DNA from: Niveispirillum sp048066115
GTDB taxonomy: Bacteria; Pseudomonadota; Alphaproteobacteria; Azospirillales; Azospirillaceae
Assembly: GCF_048066115.1 (NCBI RefSeq)
Contig: NZ_JBLTYX010000002.1
Coordinates: forward strand, 413,091-477,090
DNA: 64,000 bases
Reading direction: 5' to 3'
In this document: positions 26,206 to 35,757 of the stretch, piece after piece
How positions within the stretch are numbered: the first letter of the stretch is position 1
How the letters are laid out: the number at the start of each line of letters is the position of its first letter
Translations under genes and position numbers: made by a program
The notes under the pieces: model-generated
What the model was told of the DNA's origin: nothing
Database searches by the model: none
The model's input: only the letters and a program-made list of their open reading frames with translations

Positions 26206-26802
26206 CTAAAACACGGCCTGCACAGATCGAATTGCCGCCGGCCAATCCCCCGATTCCAAGAGTTTCAGCCGCCGAAATTCCATTTCCGTCAAGCGCATGG
26301 TCAAGCATTTGGCATCCAGATCGATCAGGGACCGAGGCACCGCCCGCAAGCTTTCATGGTTGCTCTCCGGGTCCTCTGTCGCAACCACCACATAGCTGAC
26401 GCGGCCCGTGTCGCATTCGATCAGCGCCTCCACCGCCTTGCCCAGGAGAACCCCTTTCACATCCTGAACCGGGGTGCCGGCAATGCCGCTGGCCGTCAGC
26501 AAGGTTGGCGCCTCGGAACGGCGGCTGGCCGCGATCGCGGATTTGCCCCCATCCTCATAGGCACGCTTCCGCCCCAGCCAACGCCAGACGCCCACCATGT
26601 TGACGGCCACCAGGAACAGGTTGGTCCACAGGAGATTGGCCTGACCCGACACGAAGCCAACCACCGCCCAGCAGACGGAACCCAGCGCGAACACGACAAA
26701 GCCCCAGCCCGTGACCCGCGCACCGAGATTGGCAGCGGTCATCATGGCGGCAACCATTGTGGCCGCCGGGGCGATCACGCCGGCAATCGCCTCAAGGTCC
26801 AT
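26206..26802 (-). CDS. membrane protein with PRC-barrel-like domain
   Basis: 198 residues. The N-terminal 75 residues hold three hydrophobic helices (IAGVIAPAATMVAAMMTAA, WGFVVFALGSVCWAVVGFV, LLWTNLFLVAVNMVGVW). From about residue 100 a soluble part with ASGIAGTPVQDVKGVLLGKAV and GRVSYVVVATE follows the PRC-barrel pattern found in stress and photosynthetic-reaction-centre H-like proteins. It begins 27 bases after the FAD oxidoreductase gene and so belongs to the katE stress operon. Function unknown; PRC barrels usually bind proteins or small ligands at the membrane surface. Confidence 0.75.
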   Translation of the reverse strand: MDLEAIAGVIAPAATMVAAMMTAANLGARVTGWGFVVFALGSVCWAVVGFVSGQANLLWTNLFLVAVNMVGVWRWLGRKRAYEDGGKSAIAASRRSEAPTLLTASGIAGTPVQDVKGVLLGKAVEALIECDTGRVSYVVVATEDPESNHESLRAVPRSLIDLDAKCLTMRLTEMEFRRLKLLESGDWPAAIRSVQAVF

Positions 26803-26829
26803 ATCGCCTCCGGTCCGGCCTGCCGCACA

Positions 26830-28035
26830 TCATCGGAAAAGCCCGGCATCGATGTCGACGCGCCCCTCGACCATGCCCACCAGCAATTCGGCTGCCAAGC
26901 TGCTGAAAGTTATGCCGTTCCCGCCAAAGGCCAGAATGGCCAGGATGTTCGGGGCGTCCCCCACCCGCCGGATGGTCGGCAAGCCGCTGGGCGTCGATCC
27001 GAAGTTCCCGCACCAGGCATAGTCGGCCTTGGTATCGAGCGCCGGGAACAGCTTCCCCAGCTTCTCCTCCAGCCTCGCCGTCTTGTCGGGCAAAAGCGCG
27101 TCACGCGCAGCCTCGTCCTGGAAATCCTCGTCCTCTCCGCCACAGATGACCCGTCCATCCGGCAGAGCCCGCACATAAAGATAGGGATCGGAGGCTTCCC
27201 AGATCAGGCACTGGTCCGGCCAGAGCTTGCGCGGCTGCGGCCGGGTGGCGATGGCCCAGGTGGAACCGATCCTGTGTTTGGTGCGGCGCACCCCCTTGGG
27301 TAGTTCATAGCCGGTGGCATAGATCGCCGTCCCGGCATGCACCGTCGGCCCCGCCTCCGTCGTGATAACCACCCGGCCATCCCGGCTTTCAACACCGGCG
27401 ACGGTCACGGGGGAGAAAATCTCCGCCCCGTGCCGTTGAGCACCCAGCAGGAAACCCGCCGCCAGTCGCAGCGGATTGGCGGTGAGATTGCCGAAGGATA
27501 GCAGCGCCGCTGCCCGGTCGATCCCGTATCGGGACCGCAACTCGGCACGGTCCAGATAGTCGGTGTGCAGGCCCGCCCGGTTGCGCAATGCCGCCTCCCT
27601 CCGCAGCTGGCCGGCATTGAGCAGATTGCCGGCCAGATAGAGCGAGGATCGGCGTTCCAGATCGCAGTCGATGTTCAGCGCCCCGACCTTGTCCGCCAGC
27701 GTGTCCAGGGCCAGCCTTGTTCTCTGCCAGGCGCGTATCGCCCTTTCCAGCCCGACCTTGGCCTTGAGCTTCAGGATCGGCAGGTCGATCTCATACTGCA
27801 ACAGGGCCGTGGTGGCCGCGGTCGAGCCCGACAGCGGCGGGCGGCGATCGAGCATGACCACCTTATGCCCACGCGACGCCAGGGCCTGGGCCGTGATGGC
27901 GGCACTGATCCCGGCGCCGACCAGGACGATGTCGGCGGTCGCGTCCTGCGTCAGGGTCTTCGTTGGTATCGTCGGGACCCTGGTGTCCATCCAGACGGAA
28001 CGCCCTGTCCGCAGATCCTTCGGCTGGGTCAGCAT
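26830..28035 (-). CDS. FAD-dependent oxidoreductase (DAO family)
   Basis: 401 residues from the ATG at 28035, 13 bases after the katE stop, with GGGG upstream; an earlier in-frame ATG at 28077 would overlap katE and is less likely. It has the dinucleotide-binding fingerprint ADIVLVGAGISAAITAQALASRG with the following acidic strand end (VVMLDRR), a HAGTAIYATGYELP segment and a C-terminal GSTPSGLPTIRR / FGGNGITFS FAD-binding end, all typical of D-amino-acid/glycine oxidase-like proteins. Related genes lie beside catalases in other alphaproteobacteria. Such oxidases yield hydrogen peroxide, which the neighbouring catalase would remove; the amine or amino-acid substrate is unknown. Confidence 0.8.
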   Translation of the reverse strand: MLTQPKDLRTGRSVWMDTRVPTIPTKTLTQDATADIVLVGAGISAAITAQALASRGHKVVMLDRRPPLSGSTAATTALLQYEIDLPILKLKAKVGLERAIRAWQRTRLALDTLADKVGALNIDCDLERRSSLYLAGNLLNAGQLRREAALRNRAGLHTDYLDRAELRSRYGIDRAAALLSFGNLTANPLRLAAGFLLGAQRHGAEIFSPVTVAGVESRDGRVVITTEAGPTVHAGTAIYATGYELPKGVRRTKHRIGSTWAIATRPQPRKLWPDQCLIWEASDPYLYVRALPDGRVICGGEDEDFQDEAARDALLPDKTARLEEKLGKLFPALDTKADYAWCGNFGSTPSGLPTIRRVGDAPNILAILAFGGNGITFSSLAAELLVGMVEGRVDIDAGLFR

Positions 28036-28048
28036 CGCGCCCCGTTCT

Positions 28049-30139
28049 TCAGGCCAGGGTGCGGATATCGGGTTCACGCGCCCAATACCGGGTCTTGGCC
28101 GCTTCCACGAAGCCGGCGCCGATGGGCTTCACCCCGTCATCGGGCATGATGCCGGCCTTGTCGAGCAGCGGTTTCGCCTCCGCACTGAAGCCGATGGCCT
28201 TCAGATGGCCAAACGCGTCCATCAGCCATTGGATGGCCGCCCCCTCATTCAGGAACGCCTTGGCGCCTTCCTTCGACAGGATCACGGCAACGGCGTCGAA
28301 GATCGGCGACGGGGCGCCGAACAGCAGATGGTCGGCCTTCCGCATCGTGCCGTCGGAAAGTTTGGTCCCGCCGACCTTGGGCCCCACGATGACCGGCTTC
28401 GCCCCGGCATCGGTGACGGCCTTGACCAGCCCCGCCAATTCGTCCGCGTCGCTGCCATCATGGATCAGGATGCCGATGGCCCGCCCCTCCAGCGTCTTTT
28501 TCATCTGCGCATGGATCGACAGGGCCGGCGACGGTTCCATATCGACCAGCGGGCGGGCCGGCTTGGCGGCGGGCGGCAAGGCCACGCCCAGGCCGGCGGC
28601 AACCCGTTTGGCCAGGTCTTCATCGACATTGCGCAGATTGGCCAGCATCCGGCCAGGCACCTGCTCCAGCCCGACCCTGGACAGCTCGAACACGAAGGAG
28701 GAGGCGATATGCGCATGTTCCTCCGGCGTCTGGGATGTCCAGAACAGCCGCGCCTGACTGTAATGGTCGGCGAACAGTTCCGCGCGTACCCGCAGCTTGT
28801 CTCCCTGCTCGTCCGCCAGAGGTTCGGCGACGGTGGCGAAGCCCTTGGCCGGGCATTCGCGCGGCCCCGCCTCCTCCCCATGCTGGGCGAGGCTATTGGG
28901 CTCGTAATTGGCGCGCCCGCGCGGCACCTGCATCTGCATGTGGCCATCGCGCTGGAAATTATGGAACGGGCATTTCGGCGCGTTGATGGGCAACTGGTGG
29001 AAATTGGCCGTGCCCAGTCGGGATTTCTGGGTGTCGAGATAGGAGAACAGCCGGCCTTGCAGCAGCGGGTCCTCGCTGAAATCGATGCCCGGCGGCACAT
29101 TGGCCGGACAGAAGGCCACCTGCTCCGTCTCCGCAAAAAAATTGGTCGGATTGCGGTCCAGCACCATGCGCCCGACCTTGCGGATGGGCAGCACCTCCTC
29201 CGGGATCAGCTTTGTGGCGTCCAGCACGTCATAGGGCTGGGCATCGGCGAAGGCCTGATCGAAGACCTGGATACCCAGTTCCCATTCCGGGAAATCACCG
29301 GCGGCGATGGCCTCATACAGGTCGCGGCGGTGATAGTCATTGTCGGCCGCCTGCAATTTCACCGCCTCGTCCCAAACGGTCGACTGCATGCCCAGCCTGG
29401 GCTTCCAGTGGAACTTGACGAAGCTGGTCCTGCCCTTGGCATTCACCATCTTGAACGTATGGACCCCGAACCCTTCCATCATGCGCAGCGAGCGCGGGAT
29501 GGTCCGGTCGGACATGGCCCACATCAGCATGTGGGTGGTCTCCGGCATCAGCGAGGCGAAGTCCCAGAACGTGTCATGGGCGGAACCGGCCTGCGGATAG
29601 GCCTTGTCGGCCTCCATCTTCACCGCATGCACCAGATCGGGGAACTTCATCGCATCCTGGATGAAGAAGACCGGAATATTGTTGCCGACCAGATCCCAGT
29701 TGCCTTCCTTTGTATAGAATTTCACCGCGAAGCCGCGCACGTCGCGCGGCGTGTCCACCGATCCGGCACCACCGGCCACTGTGGAGAAGCGGGTGAAGAC
29801 AGGCGTCTTCTCCCCTGCCCGCTGGAAGATGTCGGCCCTGGTGATGTCCGCCAGGGATTCATACAGCTCGAAATAGCCATGGGCGCCGGAACCGCGGGCA
29901 TGGACGATCCGCTCGGGAATGCGTTCATGGTCGAAATGGAAGATCTTCTCCCGCAGGATGAAATCCTCCAGCAGCGTCGGCCCCCTGGCGCCTGCCTTCA
30001 GGCTGTTCTGGTTGTCGGCGACCGGAATGCCCTGGTTGGTGGTCAGACGCGCATTGGCGTCCGAATTGGACTTGGGCAAGGCCTGATGGGTCTCGCCGCC
30101 GGCACCCTGGTGGGTGGCGATGCGCGTGGCTTCATCCAT
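28049..30139 (-). CDS. katE: large-subunit (clade 2) monofunctional catalase HPII
   Basis: 696 residues, ATG at 30139 with AGGAGG upstream. It has an N-terminal extension, then FDHERIPERIVHARG with the distal His at about residue 80, RFSTVAGGAGSVDTPRD, the Asn of the NNIPVFFIQD region, and the haem-ligand Tyr in RLFSYLDTQ at about 366. A C-terminal PfpI/DJ-1-like domain from about 545 (IGILIHDGSDADELAG) is the hallmark of HPII enzymes. It breaks down hydrogen peroxide in the cytoplasm. A perfect EcfG-type promoter lies 32 bases upstream, placing it in the general stress response together with the two following genes. Confidence 0.95.
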   Translation of the reverse strand: MDEATRIATHQGAGGETHQALPKSNSDANARLTTNQGIPVADNQNSLKAGARGPTLLEDFILREKIFHFDHERIPERIVHARGSGAHGYFELYESLADITRADIFQRAGEKTPVFTRFSTVAGGAGSVDTPRDVRGFAVKFYTKEGNWDLVGNNIPVFFIQDAMKFPDLVHAVKMEADKAYPQAGSAHDTFWDFASLMPETTHMLMWAMSDRTIPRSLRMMEGFGVHTFKMVNAKGRTSFVKFHWKPRLGMQSTVWDEAVKLQAADNDYHRRDLYEAIAAGDFPEWELGIQVFDQAFADAQPYDVLDATKLIPEEVLPIRKVGRMVLDRNPTNFFAETEQVAFCPANVPPGIDFSEDPLLQGRLFSYLDTQKSRLGTANFHQLPINAPKCPFHNFQRDGHMQMQVPRGRANYEPNSLAQHGEEAGPRECPAKGFATVAEPLADEQGDKLRVRAELFADHYSQARLFWTSQTPEEHAHIASSFVFELSRVGLEQVPGRMLANLRNVDEDLAKRVAAGLGVALPPAAKPARPLVDMEPSPALSIHAQMKKTLEGRAIGILIHDGSDADELAGLVKAVTDAGAKPVIVGPKVGGTKLSDGTMRKADHLLFGAPSPIFDAVAVILSKEGAKAFLNEGAAIQWLMDAFGHLKAIGFSAEAKPLLDKAGIMPDDGVKPIGAGFVEAAKTRYWAREPDIRTLA

Positions 30140-30170
30140 GACGTCATTCCTCCTGATATGTTTCTTGAAT

Positions 30171-30195
30171 AACGGCGGGATTGCGGCGGGGTTCC
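30171..30195 (-). promoter_or_regulatory. EcfG-type stress promoter of katE
   Basis: On the minus strand GGAAC (30195-30191), 16 bases, CGTT (30174-30171), then the katE ATG at 30139. Both boxes and the spacing fit the consensus known for EcfG sigma factors of alphaproteobacteria. Confidence 0.75.
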
Positions 30196-30220
30196 GGTGA
30201 CTTCGGCCGCGCTCATCGAT

Positions 30221-30568
30221 CTAACGACCCATCACACAGGCCTGCAAAAGCAGGGCACCCGTCGCCGTCCAGGGTACGGCGATCAGCGACAGGATGGCGA
30301 CCAGCCGGGCAATGGTGATCACGAACCCACCCTCCACCCCAGCCCAGGTGGCAACGGCTTGGCATCGCAACGCCACGGGCGCGATGGCGGTTAGCGCCAG
30401 CAGGGCCAGAACCCCCACCAGCCATCGGGAAGCATCAGGCGGCGCATCCTGCGCACAGAGCAGGGTATGGCCGCCATAGGAGAACGTGAACTGCACGCCC
30501 CAGACAATCGGCCCCCAGAGCAGGAACAGCAGCGTGCGGGTGATGGAGGGCAAAGGGTCTTCCATCAT
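30221..30568 (-). CDS. small membrane protein at the end of the caa3 oxidase operon
   Basis: 115 residues. The ATG at 30568 overlaps the oxidase stop; a second ATG follows directly at 30565. Three hydrophobic helices are seen (TRTLLFLLWGPIVWGVQFTF, WLVGVLALLALTAIAPVAL, ARLVAILSLIAVPWTATGALLL). Small proteins of this kind often end caa3 oxidase operons; no defined function. The coupling to ctaD argues for a role in oxidase assembly or stability. Confidence 0.65.
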   Translation of the reverse strand: MMEDPLPSITRTLLFLLWGPIVWGVQFTFSYGGHTLLCAQDAPPDASRWLVGVLALLALTAIAPVALRCQAVATWAGVEGGFVITIARLVAILSLIAVPWTATGALLLQACVMGR

Positions 30569-33108
30569 CCCGCCACCCGTGGAAAGCCATGGATCAGCAA
30601 CAGGCCCAGCAGCATCTGCCCGACCGTGTAATAGCAGAGCAGGGCGCAATTCTCGTACCCCACCCGCCGCACCCGATCCAGGCGGCCGCACAGCATCCGC
30701 GCCATGGCGACGCCGAACAGGATCAATTGCGCGATGACCAGCTGCCCGTCCAGCACCGAGGCCATATAGACCACAGCGCCATAGGCGCTTTCCGTGGGGC
30801 GCAGGCCCGTCTGCCACAGCACCTGGATGTTCAGCCCGAAGGATGCCGTCAGCACCAGAGCCGCCAGTCCCAACACCGCGACCACCAGGCCCGACCGCTG
30901 CCCCGACGGTGGCAGCAGGCGGCCGGCACCATAGGTCAATCCGGCCGACAGCACGGCCAGACCACCGACCAGCAATGTCCATTTCCCCGCTGGCGGTGCC
31001 GCCGCATGCGGTGGCCAGACCTCCGGCGACACGACCCAGAGATAGAGGTAGGCGAAAACATTGGCGAGGTAGAGTGAACCGGCGACCAGCATCAGCACCA
31101 CCATGGCCCACCAGGTGTGCGATGCCGGCCCGCTCATGTAGCTGGGCACCTTCAGCCCTGCCCCGATCTCCACCAGCCCCTTGTCGCCGCCCTGATCCAG
31201 TCCCCAGGTCCAGACCAGACAGCCGATGATGGCCATCAATCCGCAGATCGCCGCCGGCACCACCAGCTTAACCGTCAGCAGCAGGAAGAACCCCGCCGTG
31301 CCCACTGCCGCCACGACATGGGCGTAACCGGGGCCGGGCATGCGGATGATATAGTGTGGCCTGCCCTCCACCGGGCTGGTGACCAGGGTCTCGCGCACGC
31401 CCGTGACGCTACGCGGCAGGAAATGGCGGCCCTCCTCCACCTCCTTGGCCAAGTTGGGCTGGTCCCAGAGCGGCTCGCGGCTGGTGACCAGCGGGATGCT
31501 GCGCGTGCTGTAGACATCATTGGGCAGCCATTCCAGGGTCGGCGCACCCCAGGGATTGTCATTCCCCGCCCCGCCACCAGCCAGCACCGGCCGGAACCGG
31601 CGCGCCAGATCGATGACGAACAGCAGCACCCCGGCAGCGACAATGAAGGCGCCGATGGTGGAGATCAGGTTCAACCAGTTCCAGCCGACATCGTCGCTGT
31701 AGGTCCAGACCCGGCGCGGCATGCCACGCAAGCCGGTCAGATGCATGGGCAGAAAGGCGATGTGGAAACCGGCGAACATCAGCCAGAACACAAACCGCCC
31801 CACCCGTTCCGACAGCGGGTTACGGCTGACCATCGGCGCCCAGAAATGGAAGGTGGCGAACAGCGGAAACACCATGCCGCCCATCAGCACGTAATGCAGG
31901 TGGGCGACGACGAAATAGGTGTCGTGGACCTGGAAATCGACGGGCACCAGCGCCACCATCACCCCCGTCACCCCACCCATGGTGAAGATGAAAACCGAAC
32001 CCAGCACGAACAGCCACGGCGTGTTGATGCGCAGCCGTCCCTTGGCGGCGGCGATGGTGGCGATCCAGGAGAAAACCTGGATGCCCGACGGGATGGCCAC
32101 GGCCATGCTGGCGGCGGAGAAGAAGGCCAGGCTCAGCGACGGGATGCCCGTCGTGAACATGTGGTGGACCCACAGCCCGAAGGAGAAGAAGCCCGTGCCG
32201 ATCAGCGCCACGACGATCAGATCGTGCCCGACCAGCGGCCGGCGCGCCATGGTGGACACGATCATGGAGACCAGCCCCGCCGCCGGCAGGAAGATGATAT
32301 AGACCTCCGGATGGCCGAAGAACCAGAACAGGTGCTGCCACAGCAACGGGTCGCCACCCATCCTGGCGGTGAAGAACGGCCAGCCGAAGGCCCGCTCGAT
32401 CTCCAGCAGCATGGTGGCCAGGATCACGGCGGGAAAGGCGAAGACGATCATCGCCGCGAAGATCAGCATGGCCCAGGCGAAGATCGGCATGCGGGCCAGC
32501 GACATGCCGGGCGGCCTGGTCTTCAGCACGCCGACGATGATCTCGATCGCACCGGCAATGGCCGATATCTCGATGAACCCAATGCCCAGCAGCCAGAAAT
32601 CGGCATTGTCGCCGGGGGAGAATTCCATCAGCGTCAGCGGCGTATACATGAACCAGCCACCATCGGGCGCCAGATCATAGAGGATGGTGGAGAAGAACAC
32701 TGTGCCACCGATGACATAGGCCCAGACCGCGAAGGCCCCCAGGCGCGGGAACGGCAGGTCGCGGGCCGCCAGCATCTGTGGCAGCAGCAGCACGCCCAGC
32801 GCCTCCATCGCGGGCACGGCGAACAGGAACATCATGGTCGTGCCATGCATGGTGAAAAGCTGGTTGAACAGATCCTGGCTGACCAGATCATTGCCCGGCA
32901 CCGCCAGCTGCGCCCGGATCACCAGGGCCAGCACGCCGGCCAAGATGAAGAACATGAGTGCCACGCCCATGTAGAAGATGCCGACCGTCGTATTGTTGAC
33001 GTCGGAGATCATCCGCCAGCCGCGTGGCCGCGCCCAGATGCGGCGCAGTTCCTCCACCTCGCTTTCCGGACGGTTGCCTTCATTGGGCAGGGCGGTGTCG
33101 GTCATCAT
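30565..33108 (-). CDS. ctaD: cytochrome c oxidase subunit I fused to subunit III (caa3/ba3-like)
   Basis: 847 residues. The ATG at 33108 directly follows the subunit II stop. Residues about 20-560 are subunit I: TMHGTTMMFLFAVPAMEALG, FWFFGHPEVYIIFLP (CuB His and cross-linked Tyr), WVHHMFTTG, and HDTYFVVAHLHYVLMGG (haem and CuB His). Residues from about 620 form a subunit III-like part (ASHTWWAMVVLMLVAGSLYLANVF ... LLIHGF). Such I-III fusions are typical of many bacterial caa3 oxidases. The enzyme reduces oxygen to water and pumps protons. It lies in an operon with subunit II, a membrane cytochrome c and CtaG, headed by an EcfG-type promoter. Confidence 0.93.
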   Translation of the reverse strand: MMTDTALPNEGNRPESEVEELRRIWARPRGWRMISDVNNTTVGIFYMGVALMFFILAGVLALVIRAQLAVPGNDLVSQDLFNQLFTMHGTTMMFLFAVPAMEALGVLLLPQMLAARDLPFPRLGAFAVWAYVIGGTVFFSTILYDLAPDGGWFMYTPLTLMEFSPGDNADFWLLGIGFIEISAIAGAIEIIVGVLKTRPPGMSLARMPIFAWAMLIFAAMIVFAFPAVILATMLLEIERAFGWPFFTARMGGDPLLWQHLFWFFGHPEVYIIFLPAAGLVSMIVSTMARRPLVGHDLIVVALIGTGFFSFGLWVHHMFTTGIPSLSLAFFSAASMAVAIPSGIQVFSWIATIAAAKGRLRINTPWLFVLGSVFIFTMGGVTGVMVALVPVDFQVHDTYFVVAHLHYVLMGGMVFPLFATFHFWAPMVSRNPLSERVGRFVFWLMFAGFHIAFLPMHLTGLRGMPRRVWTYSDDVGWNWLNLISTIGAFIVAAGVLLFVIDLARRFRPVLAGGGAGNDNPWGAPTLEWLPNDVYSTRSIPLVTSREPLWDQPNLAKEVEEGRHFLPRSVTGVRETLVTSPVEGRPHYIIRMPGPGYAHVVAAVGTAGFFLLLTVKLVVPAAICGLMAIIGCLVWTWGLDQGGDKGLVEIGAGLKVPSYMSGPASHTWWAMVVLMLVAGSLYLANVFAYLYLWVVSPEVWPPHAAAPPAGKWTLLVGGLAVLSAGLTYGAGRLLPPSGQRSGLVVAVLGLAALVLTASFGLNIQVLWQTGLRPTESAYGAVVYMASVLDGQLVIAQLILFGVAMARMLCGRLDRVRRVGYENCALLCYYTVGQMLLGLLLIHGFPRVAG

Positions 33109-34086
33109 CTACTCCAGCCCGTCCAGATAGGCCGCCAGTGCGGCCAATGATGGCGGGTCCAGCATCGGATATTCCGGCATGAAATTGCCGGGCTTGATGT
33201 GCTGGTTGTCGACCAGCCAGCGCGCCAGGGCCTCGCGATCATTGGGCAGGGTTGCGGCGGCCAGGGAATGGCGGCTGCCGACATGGGTCAGGTCCGGCCC
33301 CGCCAGCCCGGCGGCATCGGTGCCGCGCACCGTGTGGCAGGCGTCGCAGCCATTCTCGAAGAACAGCCGCTTTCCTTTCAGCGCATCGGCCCCCTGTGAC
33401 GGCCGGGCGGGTGCGGCTTCGGCCATCAGCCAGGCATCGTAATCGGCCGCTTCCATGGCCGCGACATGCATGGACATCAGCGCATGCGCCCCGCCGCAAT
33501 ATTCCGCGCATTGCGCCCGGCTGATACCGGTGCGGTCGGCCTGGATGGTCAGGACATTGCTGCGGCCGGGGATCATGTCCAGCTTGCCGCCCAGTTGCGG
33601 CGCCCAGAAACTGTGGATGACGTCGTCGGTCTCCAGTCGCAAGGCCACGCGGCGGCCCACGGGCAGGCGCAACTCATTGGCGCTGGCGACACAGCGACCG
33701 TCCGGCAGCTCATAGACCACATGCCACCACCATTGTTTGCCAATGATAGTGACAGTCGGGCCATCCGCGCCGGCGGAACGCGAGATGCCGGCCTGCATGA
33801 CCACCAGCCCATAGAACAGCAGCAGGCTCAGCGCCACGGTGGGAAAGACGATACCGCCGGCCACGATCACCCGTTGCGAAGCGATCCGTTCGCGCACCGA
33901 TGCCGACCCGTACAGCGACAGCAGCAACAGGACGCCGACCAGCAAGGTCACGAAGATCGCCAGCCCGGCGGAAATCCAGAACAGCAGGCCGATCTCCCGC
34001 GCCTCCGCCCCCGTCGGCGACAGGGCCGACTGCACGCCACCGCATCCCGCCAGCGGCAGCAGCAGGAATGCCCAGCGCCCCCTCAT
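33109..34086 (-). CDS. ctaC: cytochrome c oxidase subunit II with fused cytochrome c domain
   Basis: 325 residues. It starts with a lipoprotein-type signal (LLLPLAGC) and has two membrane helices. The cupredoxin domain shows IGKQWWWHVVYE, the DDVIHSFWAPQLG loop and the CuA site CAEYCGGAHALMSMHV. A C-terminal cytochrome c domain has CDACH and a distal Met in KPGNFMPEYPM. This is the caa3 arrangement, in which subunit II takes electrons directly through its own haem c. The start overlaps the stop of the cytochrome gene upstream (ATGA). Confidence 0.93.
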   Translation of the reverse strand: MRGRWAFLLLPLAGCGGVQSALSPTGAEAREIGLLFWISAGLAIFVTLLVGVLLLLSLYGSASVRERIASQRVIVAGGIVFPTVALSLLLFYGLVVMQAGISRSAGADGPTVTIIGKQWWWHVVYELPDGRCVASANELRLPVGRRVALRLETDDVIHSFWAPQLGGKLDMIPGRSNVLTIQADRTGISRAQCAEYCGGAHALMSMHVAAMEAADYDAWLMAEAAPARPSQGADALKGKRLFFENGCDACHTVRGTDAAGLAGPDLTHVGSRHSLAAATLPNDREALARWLVDNQHIKPGNFMPEYPMLDPPSLAALAAYLDGLE

Positions 34087-35168
34087 GGCGCACCTTGTGG
34101 ACCCGATGTCGACCGACCCGCCAGCCAGGCCGTCACATCGTCGATCTGCCGGTCGGTCAGGCGGGCCGCCACCGACCGCATCATCTCCGCATGCGGCGTA
34201 CCCCCCCGCACCCCGTCGCGGAACAGCCGCAACTGCTGCGCCATATAGGGCTGGGACATGCCGTCCAGGCGAGGGAACTGCATGGACCGGCCACCATCAT
34301 GACAAGACAGGCAGGCGCCGACATTCTGCTCCCGCAGGCCCCGTCTGGCGATCACCTCCCCCGTCGCTTCATTTCCCCGATCAGGCGATGGGGCGGCAAT
34401 GGGTGACATGGCGGCGTAGGTGCCGGCCAGTTCGCGGATCGTCTCCGGCGACAGGGCGACGGCCACCGGCTCCATCATGCCGCTCTGCCGCTGATCGGCG
34501 GCATATTCCGCCATGGCCCGAACCAGATAGTCTCTGTTCTGGCCCTGCAGCGGCGGGGCCAGATCGGACACCGGCGGCCGGCGTGCGTCGCCATGGCAAT
34601 TGGCGCACAGCGCCAGCGTCGCCGCCCCGCCTTCAAAGGAGAAGCCGCTGCCCTCCGTCCCGGTCAGCGCCTTGTAACGCGCCGCCGGCATGTCGGGCAG
34701 TTGGCGCATGAAGGCGACGACGGGCCAAATCTCATCATCGCGGCCATCGCCCGGCCATTGCGGCATGCCGGTGAATTTCAGCCCGTGGCGCACGATCCAG
34801 AACAGTTCGGCATCGTTCCAGTGCCCGACATTGTCGCCCAACGCCGGGGCGGCCGGATACATGCCGGCGGCGATGGGGTTTTGCGCCTTGCCCGGCCCGG
34901 CATGGCACGGCTGGCAGCCGGCGGCGAAATGCCGGGCACCCAGTTCCACCATGCCCGGCCGATCCATCGGCAAAGGCTCGATCCCCAGGCTGTAGGTGGC
35001 GATGGACCGGTTCAACACCAGTTTCAGCAGGCGGTCGGTGAAGGCGAAATGCCGGGATGAGGCGGCGACATTGTAGATGCCGGCCAGCGCCACCAGCAGC
35101 CCGGCCAGCAAGGCACCCAGCACGGTCAGCACCATGCCGTGATGAAGGGGACGGCGCCTGGCCAGCAT
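34083..35168 (-). CDS. membrane-anchored multihaem cytochrome c
   Basis: 361 residues with one N-terminal membrane helix (LTVLGALLAGLLVALAGIY) and three CxxCH haem sites: CQPCH near residue 85, CANCH near 190 and CLSCH near 295. It looks like three consecutive class I domains, the last two resembling the cytochrome c4/553 pair. It should carry electrons to the caa3 oxidase from the periplasmic face. It begins one base after the ctaG stop and its own stop overlaps ctaC. Three-haem forms of this partner are less common than one- or two-haem forms. Confidence 0.85.
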   Translation of the reverse strand: MLARRRPLHHGMVLTVLGALLAGLLVALAGIYNVAASSRHFAFTDRLLKLVLNRSIATYSLGIEPLPMDRPGMVELGARHFAAGCQPCHAGPGKAQNPIAAGMYPAAPALGDNVGHWNDAELFWIVRHGLKFTGMPQWPGDGRDDEIWPVVAFMRQLPDMPAARYKALTGTEGSGFSFEGGAATLALCANCHGDARRPPVSDLAPPLQGQNRDYLVRAMAEYAADQRQSGMMEPVAVALSPETIRELAGTYAAMSPIAAPSPDRGNEATGEVIARRGLREQNVGACLSCHDGGRSMQFPRLDGMSQPYMAQQLRLFRDGVRGGTPHAEMMRSVAARLTDRQIDDVTAWLAGRSTSGPQGAP

Positions 35169-35726
35169 CTAACCGGCGTCCCCGCCATTGCTTGCCGGCC
35201 GCCACGCGGCGCCATCGACACGACGCAGCCAGCGGCGGGCAGCGGTGATGGCGGCAGAAACATAGACCAGCGGACAGGCCGTCAGCATCAGCAGGCCGGC
35301 GAATTGCTGATCCACCAGCAGCATGGGATCGACATGGCCCGCCATCGCATAGATCGGGCGCGGCGCGAAGACCAGCAGCACACCCAGCAGGCAGAACAGC
35401 TTGCCGGTGATCAGCAGGGCCGGCAGCGGCTGCCATTCCCCCGACCGCGTGGCGGAAACGATGCAAGTCCAGAACCAGCAGGCGGCAACAAACAGCGACA
35501 GATGCATCAGCCCCATCAGCAACGGGTTGTGCATCGCCAGTTCCAGCACGGCCGGCATATGCCAGCCCCAGAGCAATGTCATCTGGCAGAAAGTGGCCGC
35601 CGGCAACCAGGATGATGTACCGGCCACGGGCAGGAAGCGCTGACCCACCAGGACCAATGCCGGGGCCAGCAGGTTCATCGCTACCATGTGCGATGTCATA
35701 TGCGCGGTCAGAAATCCGCCGGCCAT
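35169..35726 (-). CDS. ctaG: CtaG-like cytochrome c oxidase assembly protein (caa3_CtaG family)
   Basis: 185 residues from the ATG at 35726 with GGGGAG upstream. A longer frame to a TTG at 35759 would start inside the -10 box of the promoter found here, so the shorter start is preferred. It has FLTAHMTSHMVAMNLLAPALVLVG, a His/Met-rich segment typical of caa3_CtaG copper-delivery proteins, then about five membrane segments. Members of the family usually have some further N-terminal helices, so this one is short. It is the first gene of the caa3 operon. Confidence 0.75.
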   Translation of the reverse strand: MAGGFLTAHMTSHMVAMNLLAPALVLVGQRFLPVAGTSSWLPAATFCQMTLLWGWHMPAVLELAMHNPLLMGLMHLSLFVAACWFWTCIVSATRSGEWQPLPALLITGKLFCLLGVLLVFAPRPIYAMAGHVDPMLLVDQQFAGLLMLTACPLVYVSAAITAARRWLRRVDGAAWRPASNGGDAG

Positions 35727-35757
35727 AGCCCCGCTCCCCTGCTGTCCTCCTGGGGCC

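Noticed and set aside
25983..26206. RebB / R-body-type small protein
   Set aside because: Size and position suggested it, but the residue pattern does not match the RebB domain; left as an unknown possible small ORF.
31117..33150. 677-codon plus-strand open frame opposite the oxidase gene
   Set aside because: Antisense shadow rich in His, Gln, Asp and Arg; the minus strand encodes the haem-copper oxidase.
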